Assembly (NCBI GenBank): GCA_038502055.1
Contig: JAXRKN010000038.1
Location: 4,216,001-4,280,000 of the forward strand
Origin: Tanytarsus gracilentus
Taxonomy: Eukaryota > Arthropoda > Insecta > Diptera > Chironomidae
Length of the DNA stretch: 64,000 bases
Reading direction: 5' to 3'
How positions within the stretch are numbered: the first letter of the stretch is position 1; each line of letters begins with the position of its first letter. Position numbers and translations under genes: made by a program. This document shows positions 57,912 through 64,000 of this stretch, one piece after another. The notes beneath the pieces are model-generated. The model did not search any database and was not told the DNA's origin. It was given only the letters and a program-made list of their open reading frames with translations.

Positions 57912-60900
57912 CTTTAAATTCTTTTAAAATTCAATTAAATTTTCTGAAAATGCTCGAATATTTTTTATTGTTTTTGTTTGTAAACAAAAAATTTTGACGA
58001 GGGGTTAACAACTTAGTAAAATTATTTTAAAAATTCAAATTTTAGCCGTTGATCCTGAAAGCTCAAAAAAATTAAAATTTAATTTATTTATTTTTTCAAA
58101 CAAACTTTTTTGTAAATTTTTTATTTCTCAATTTTTTTTTCTCTTTTTGTAATGTAACTGTATAATATTAAACTTTTTTTTGTCATTCCTTTTAGTTATT
58201 TTTACTTTTGCACACACATAATTTTTATTTTGTCTTGTTAACTGTGTATTTAATTAAATGCGGAGAAATAGTGAGAGCAATGTGTGAGATAGCAACCGAA
58301 AAACTGTTGAAGAGATTTTGCACTTTATTTAATTTTCTTTAAAAAACGAAATACACAGTTTAATGAGAGATGGAAAAGGGAGCTTTTAAAATAATATTTT
58401 TTAACTTTAATTCATCAATTCAATATAGCGACTATATATTTACAATTGAGAAATTTAAAATTTCATATTTATTTACTTTTTTAAGTCATGTGTTTAATAG
58501 CGTTATTTAATAGAGCTTTTTTGTTATAATTTAAATGTCAATTTCATGGGAACAATTTTTTGAATAATAAACTTCTTTTTTTAAACTTTTTCTTTAATTT
58601 TTTTTGCTTGCTTCAAAAAGGTAAAAGTGAGAGACTAAAGTGAGGAAATTATGCACAAAGTTTTTCATACTTTAATTCCTTTTTCCTCCACAACGTTGTG
58701 TATAATTTTTAACAGTGCAAAAATATGCTAAAAAGAGAGAGTGAGAGTTGGTGTGTAAAATTTTTGAATGTGATGGCAACGTGCGATGTATGTGAATTAT
58801 TGCTGTAGTTTAATGTTGTTTAAAAAAAGTCTCTCTCTGAAATGAAAAATCCTTCCTCAAACATCATTATCGTTGTTATTATTAAGCGTTGCAACATTAT
58901 TATGATTAACTGATACCGAGGAGAGGAATAAGAAACAAAAACCGGGTGAAAATATTTTGAGAATGTTATCATTTTTAAGCCTATGTGCAGGCATTTTAAA
59001 AATTTTAAATTCAAACTGAATTTTTTTAAAAATATTTCGAGGATTTTAAATTTTTGAATGTCTTCACTCGGTATTTTGCATAAAATATATTATTGTTGTT
59101 CTAACCAGAAAAAGAAACATTTAAAAGTGCGGGAGAGAGAGAAAGAAATATCGTTAAGCCGGGTGATGCGAGAATGCCATAAAAATTTTTCTTCTTCATA
59201 CACCATAAAAAAAGCTTTCAGAAAAAGCTTAACACGCATTGTGCGAGTTTTTATAGACTCAATTTTCTTGAAAAAATGCTTGCAAGTTTACTCTTCAGGC
59301 GATAGCAAGAAATTTTTCATGTACGAATAGAAATGTGTCTTAAAATTTACCATCTTTTTTCTTTAAATAAGCAGTTGAACATTTTAAAATGTACTTTTTT
59401 GTGTTTTCTTTTCTTATTAATTAATGAATTTTTTATAATTTTATCTTATTAATTAATTTAGAGAATTCCTTGTTTAATTATGAATTTGAAAATGACGCGT
59501 GTCAGTGAGTGTATGTGTTTGTTTGTGAGAGTTAAGATAACATTTAGAGCTTAATTTTTTTTTATTATTTTGAAAGATATGAAAATTAGTGACTTAAATT
59601 AGTATTGCATTTATGCGTTTTTCAATTCGATGTAAATTAAAAATTAAATGAGTACCTTTTTGAGTTAAAATTAATTCTACTTTGTAACTCAAATAAACTT
59701 TTTTCTTCTTAAAATGAGCGTCAATCCCGCTTGAAGGTTAGAAGCTTTTTCTCAGCTTATTTTTGAATTCAACTCGGTAAAATAATTTCAGCGAGAATTT
59801 TTCGTTTCGCACGAATAACCATAAGCAATTAAAAATCTCTTTTCCATTATCAAACGCCACTTTTTTTTGTTATGCTTTTTACGAATATTTTTTTTATCAC
59901 AGAATTTCAAATGAAACGGAAGCAGAAAAAAAGAGAAAGTTTACGCTTTGGTGGCTTGGCATGGAAATATTTTTCTCTCAATTTTTAAATCGACAACAAA
60001 ATGTGAAAAAGTTTTGATTTCATTTTTATTTTCTATATTTATTCGATTCTTTTTTAATATTGAGAAAAATCAGGAGCGAAAAAAAATTAACAAAGTTTCT
60101 TTCAACATCCTTCGAAATGAATTTTTTTTGCCATCAATAAAAGATGTTGTCAAAAAAAGTTTGTGTGCCAAAAATAAAATCAAGCTTCGTGACACAAAGG
60201 AAAGTTTTATAATTAAAGATTTTTATCAAAGTTGAGGCTGAATGAAGAAAAAAGAGAAAAAATCAATTTTTAAGCTGTCGCGCGAGAGTCAAAAGGAATT
60301 TTTATAATATATAATGGGGTCATTCGATAAATTGAGTCACGCTATAAAATGTTTAAACTTTTTTTTGATGTGATTAAAATTTTTCGTGACAACGTTCACA
60401 TTGAAACCTAAAATCTTAATTAATATCAGCATGGAAAGTATCGTATAGCATTTTTTTAATTATTTATTCTTATGAGGCTTCACTTTATTTTTTTTATAAT
60501 CCTGATTTTCAACTTAATAATTTAATTCTCTTTTGATATTTAAGATTGTTTTCTTTTCAAGTTCTTTTCCTTAATGTCACTCAAAACTTGAGCATCAATC
60601 AAGCGATGACACTCAAAGTTTTATCGTATTATTACAGGAAAATTAATGATAGTTTATGCAATTCAATGATTCTCATTTATCTTGACATTATCTTAATTTA
60701 ATTTACAATATCAGTTTTTGAGTGATTATCAATTATGGGAGGGTGGGGAGATCAAATGCAAATTTATCTGTGTTCCATATTAATATGCTTTATATCCTAG
60801 AAAATGTATTGACGGATTATTTTGAAATATTAATTAGCTACCATCAATTTGGAATTTTTTTTATAAAAAATTTCAATTTTAGTTGATGAGTGAAAAATTT

Positions 60901-63381
60901 GTTAGAAAAAATTTAATTTTGAAAATTCTTAAATTTTTTTTGCGAATTGATGAAAAAGCTCGCAAATAAAACCGACAACCTTTTTTTAAAAATTTCCTCA
61001 AGTGAAATTTTTCCTAACACATTTTCAACATTTTTCTAATTTATTTTAATCTTTTTATTTCATCGAATTTGGAGCTCAAATTTTAAACTTTTTAAAGAGA
61101 AAGTGAGAAAACTTGTAAGAGAGTAAAAAAGCGGCAAACATTTAATTAGTTCCATAATTAGATAATAATAAATTTTTTTTCGAGGCTGCGACGGAGTTGA
61201 GAAAAAAATTTAATTTTCTGAGCTTAATTGAAATTTTTGTTCGCCATCACTCGACAAATTCTTGTCGCAATTAAGTTAGAAAATATAAAAGTTATCTCCG
61301 CCTCTTCGTCCCCTTCTTTATTGACTAGATTTTTTTGTGATTTTCTTCTTCAATTAAATTGATTAGTTTTTTGTCACTTTGAAGCATTTAATCGTTCGAT
61401 TTTTATTTAATTTATTTTTGTTTACCATCATTTTGCGGTTTTGGTGTTTTGTATTGCTTAAATACTTAATTCAATTATGCTCACTCCATTCGCTCTCGCA
61501 TCGAAAGCAAAATTGTGTATGGATTTTTTTTTGCTGACGAGTGCTTTTATTGTTCCTCATCAATTAATTAATGCCAGATTTTCTCCATCTCAGCTTTTTT
61601 CCTTCCATAAACGCGCCGCCACACTCATGTCTCGCTTTCACATAGATTCAAAATTTTCTATTCTCATTCTTTAGGCGTGTCAAGTTTTTGTGCCATTGCT
61701 AATTAAAATTTAATGAATTTGTTTCACAGTTTTAATTGGATAAGTTGAACTTGCGTTATTTAGTTAGTTGAAAATTTTAATTGGTGTAACAAATTTTTGA
61801 AAATCCTTATTGAAAGCTCGGAAAATTAAATTTTATTTGAAAAATATTTTTTACTGGGATTAAATGAGACTTTATGATGAAAAGTTTAAGGTTCATAATT
61901 TGAATGTTGAAAGAGCTTTAAAAGATTTTCAACTCAATACTTTTCTGAAAGTTTACGAATTTAATTTTGACGATCTTGAAATATAAAATATTTCATTTTG
62001 CAAAATAAATATTTTTCTCAAAAATTTAATCAAATCCCAATTTAAATATTAATTCAGCACACAACTCTCCAAGGACAATCCTAAATTCTAATCATGACGA
62101 ACAAGAAAGTTGCATAAAACTCGATATTGAAGTCGCTTCAGGTGTGTTTGCTAATTAACGAACAACATCGCAACCTTTTCTCCCAAAAAAATGTGTTCGC
62201 ATACCACAAAATCCTCAAAGAGCGTTTCATAAAAATTTCAAAACTCATTTCATAAAAATTAATTTGCGAGAAAGCTTCTTTTCCTCATATTTTCTGTTCG
62301 CTCGCAAATATGAGAAATTTTATGTAGTTTTTATTGCATAAATTTTCTTCGTCATGTATTACTTACTCGCTTTTCTTCTCTCGGTAGCTTTATTTTATCC
62401 CTTTTTCGATATAAATGAAAGTTCGGGAAAATAAATGAGAAAAAATCCACAAAGAAGAAGAAAAACAATTTTTATTATCGAGCGAGTTTCAAGTTTTTTT
62501 CTTTGCTTATTGAAAACAAATTTCTTGTGTATATTTCTCGCTGACAAAGGATGATTGCATGGGATTTGCGAGTATCAACAGAATCTCGACTGTGTACACA
62601 CACAATTGTTGCTTTTGCGATTATGGTCTAAGCTTTCAATATTTTCCCTTTTTGAGGTAAAAATATTTTAATATAACGATATTCAAAAATTTAACCGTTA
62701 AAATAATTTTAAATTACACTGGAAGCAAAAACTTTTTAATTTTTCCCTCAACACCTCGCTAAACTTTTTATGCTCTTCAAAGCATTCAATTCATAGAAAG
62801 CGAGATCATAAAAACCATTTCAAAGCGAGAGATGTCTTTACGGGTGGCGGAGTATGAGACAAGAAAAAGCTGAGATGTAATAAGTATTAACTTCTTCTCC
62901 AGTTCCTCTAATTCAATTATAGGAATGAACATTGCTTCTTGTGTGCGATGTGAAAAGTAGTTGAGTGTATTATAAGAAATATTTATTTTTTGTTGTCGGA
63001 AGCTTAAAGAAATTTTCTCACTGCTGCCATGACTCGCTAACTCCTTTCAATGTCTGCCTTTTTTACAATGCAATTTATTTTACTCACTCTTTCACTTTTC
63101 TTGTTGGTATCTAGATATTTTTTTTGAACATTTTCGAGGGTAGAAATTTTTGTTATTTTTTCGAGATAAATTGTAGCAGCAGCAGAAGTTAAAATGATAG
63201 ATTTGAACTCTCTCCAATGAATATTCACGTCAGAGGATGGAGAATAGAGAAAAACAAAATCGTAAAAACAGCGTATCTGTACAATTAATGACTTTCCTCC
63301 AGTTTTATTTAGTGTGTATGATGAATTAAGGGGTGCGGTGATGTGGAGATGAAAATAAACATTAGCATTTATTGCGAGCAC
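57912..63381. other. Noncoding region: ZNHIT3 promoter and long Frq 3' flank
   Basis: About 5.5 kb with no recognisable coding sequence, extremely A+T-rich with many TTTTT and AAAAA runs. The first ~100 bp are the promoter of the ZNHIT3-like gene, including a TTTGTTTGTAAACAAA palindrome at about 57974-57989. The remainder lies downstream of the frequenin stop on the minus strand and may be largely its 3' UTR, since neural calcium-sensor genes often have long ones. Frames at 59058, 59948 and 61477 look random in composition. Confidence 0.5.
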
Positions 63382-63549
63382 TTACTCGCCGCCAAGACTG
63401 AGCGCTTGCACGATTCGAGGATCTGCTTTACTGCCATCTCGGAACTCTTCAAGTGTTAAGCGGTCATCGTGATTCTTATCCATTTGATCAAATATTTTAT
63501 CGACTCGCTTTTGTGGTGTATTTTCATCCTCCGATGCTGGCTGTTGACC
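63382..63549 (-). CDS. Frq: Frequenin / neuronal calcium sensor 1, last coding exon (partial)
   Basis: The exon encodes the C-terminal 55 residues, starting GQQPASEDENTPQKRV after a TTACAG acceptor and ending IVQALSLGGE. It holds the fourth EF-hand, with loop DKNHDDRLTLEE. The match to insect frequenin is nearly residue for residue. Frequenin is a myristoylated calcium sensor that regulates synaptic release, phosphatidylinositol 4-kinase and Ric8. The upstream exons, with the myristoylation site and EF-hands 1-3, lie beyond the right edge of the window. Loop position 6 is Asp where the usual EF-hand has Gly. Insects may carry two such genes, so Frq1 versus Frq2 is not assigned. Confidence 0.93.
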   Translation of the reverse strand, partial: GQQPASEDENTPQKRVDKIFDQMDKNHDDRLTLEEFRDGSKADPRIVQALSLGGE

Positions 63550-64000
63550 CTGTAATTTTTTTTATCGTAATCAAGAGCAATTTTCCGGGGAAAAAGGTCG
63601 AAAAAGAGAGAGAGAAAAAGTAAATATTAAAAAGTTACCATCGTCCATTGCACGCTTAATGTAGCTGGATTGCTGATACAATGGGAAAAAGTTTACAATT
63701 TAACGCTCATTGAAGCTTTCTTCCCTTCTTTCACTCACTCAATTTAATGATAGCCCCTTTGAGAGTTTTATTTTCTGTGAAACGTGACGCAGTTGTTAAT
63801 AAACGAGCTTAAAAAAGTTTTCGAATCATAAAATACTTTTTTTTTCGGGAGCTTTTTTTTGCGAATTTTAAAATCGAGATAATAAATTTAATGGGTAAAA
63901 TATTTGAAGGAAGTAATTTAATGAGGATAGAATTTTCAATTTTTTGACTTCAGTCCCATGCTATAAAAATGTAATATTTAATTTGGTAATAATTAAAAAT
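63550..64000 (-). other. Frq: Frequenin intron (partial)
   Basis: Sequence upstream of the last Frq exon, A+T-rich with no convincing exon. A 34-nt open segment at 63639-63672 has splice-like edges but does not encode the expected preceding residues. Confidence 0.5.

Noticed and set aside
63639..63672. 34-nt micro-exon candidate upstream of the last Frq exon
   Set aside because: Its reading does not match the expected frequenin residues before GQQ and shows no EF-hand sequence.
1..64000. CRISPR arrays, prokaryotic operons, intact transposons, rRNA or tRNA genes
   Set aside because: None seen. Repeats are only microsatellites, one inverted repeat and one decayed A-box-like unit. No tRNA B box with proper spacing was found by eye; a tRNAscan or RepeatMasker run would be decisive.

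Overview
The window is nuclear DNA of an insect, most likely a nematoceran fly such as a midge. Base composition is strongly A+T-rich. Most introns are only about 50-80 bp with GT-AG ends, the gene set is animal (Nervy, LRRK, frequenin, LOTUS-Tudor, CoREST), and core promoters carry the insect Inr+DPE pair. I see no prokaryotic, viral or CRISPR feature. The assignment to midges is inference from compactness and composition, not from a marker gene. Gene models were built by eye from GT-AG splice sites, reading-frame phase and known protein families; each model below closes in frame from ATG to stop.

Region 1 (1 to about 16.7 kb) is one large regulated gene, the MTG/ETO corepressor nervy. It has an Inr+DPE promoter near 1793 behind a GA-rich tract, two introns of 6.2 and 5.3 kb, and then tightly packed exons for NHR1/TAFH, NHR2, NHR3 and MYND.

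Region 2 (about 17 to 58 kb) is a dense block of 17 genes, mostly housekeeping, on alternating strands: Pgls(+), a LOTUS-Tudor gene(+), Mgst(+), a FAM210-like gene(-), Lrrk(+), a secreted leucine-rich-repeat protein(-), Cpsf73(-), Pomp(+), CoREST(+), Asnsd1(-), a UMA-domain gene(-), a ZNF593-like gene(+), Pex12(-), a C19orf12-like gene(+), Vps18/dor(-), a MROH1-like gene(+) and a ZNHIT3-like gene(-). Divergent pairs share promoters of about 180-350 bp, several with TGTTTAC/GTAAACA. Convergent pairs have stop codons only 39-240 bp apart, so their 3' ends must overlap.

Region 3 (58 to 64 kb) is noncoding except for the last coding exon of a frequenin/NCS-1 gene on the minus strand, whose remaining exons lie beyond the window.

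The genes do not form one pathway. Recurrent themes are membrane traffic and organelles (Vps18, UMA/ESCRT-I-like, Pex12, Lrrk, MROH1-like, FAM210, C19orf12) and nuclear RNA or chromatin work (nervy, CoREST, Cpsf73, LOTUS-Tudor). The points most worth a second look are an alternative Lrrk first exon that would replace the first ankyrin repeats, a CoREST gene lacking SANT2, a secreted LRR protein with an exactly duplicated Ser/Glu/Lys-rich block, a possible cassette exon in Vps18, and the promoter and 3'-end architecture.
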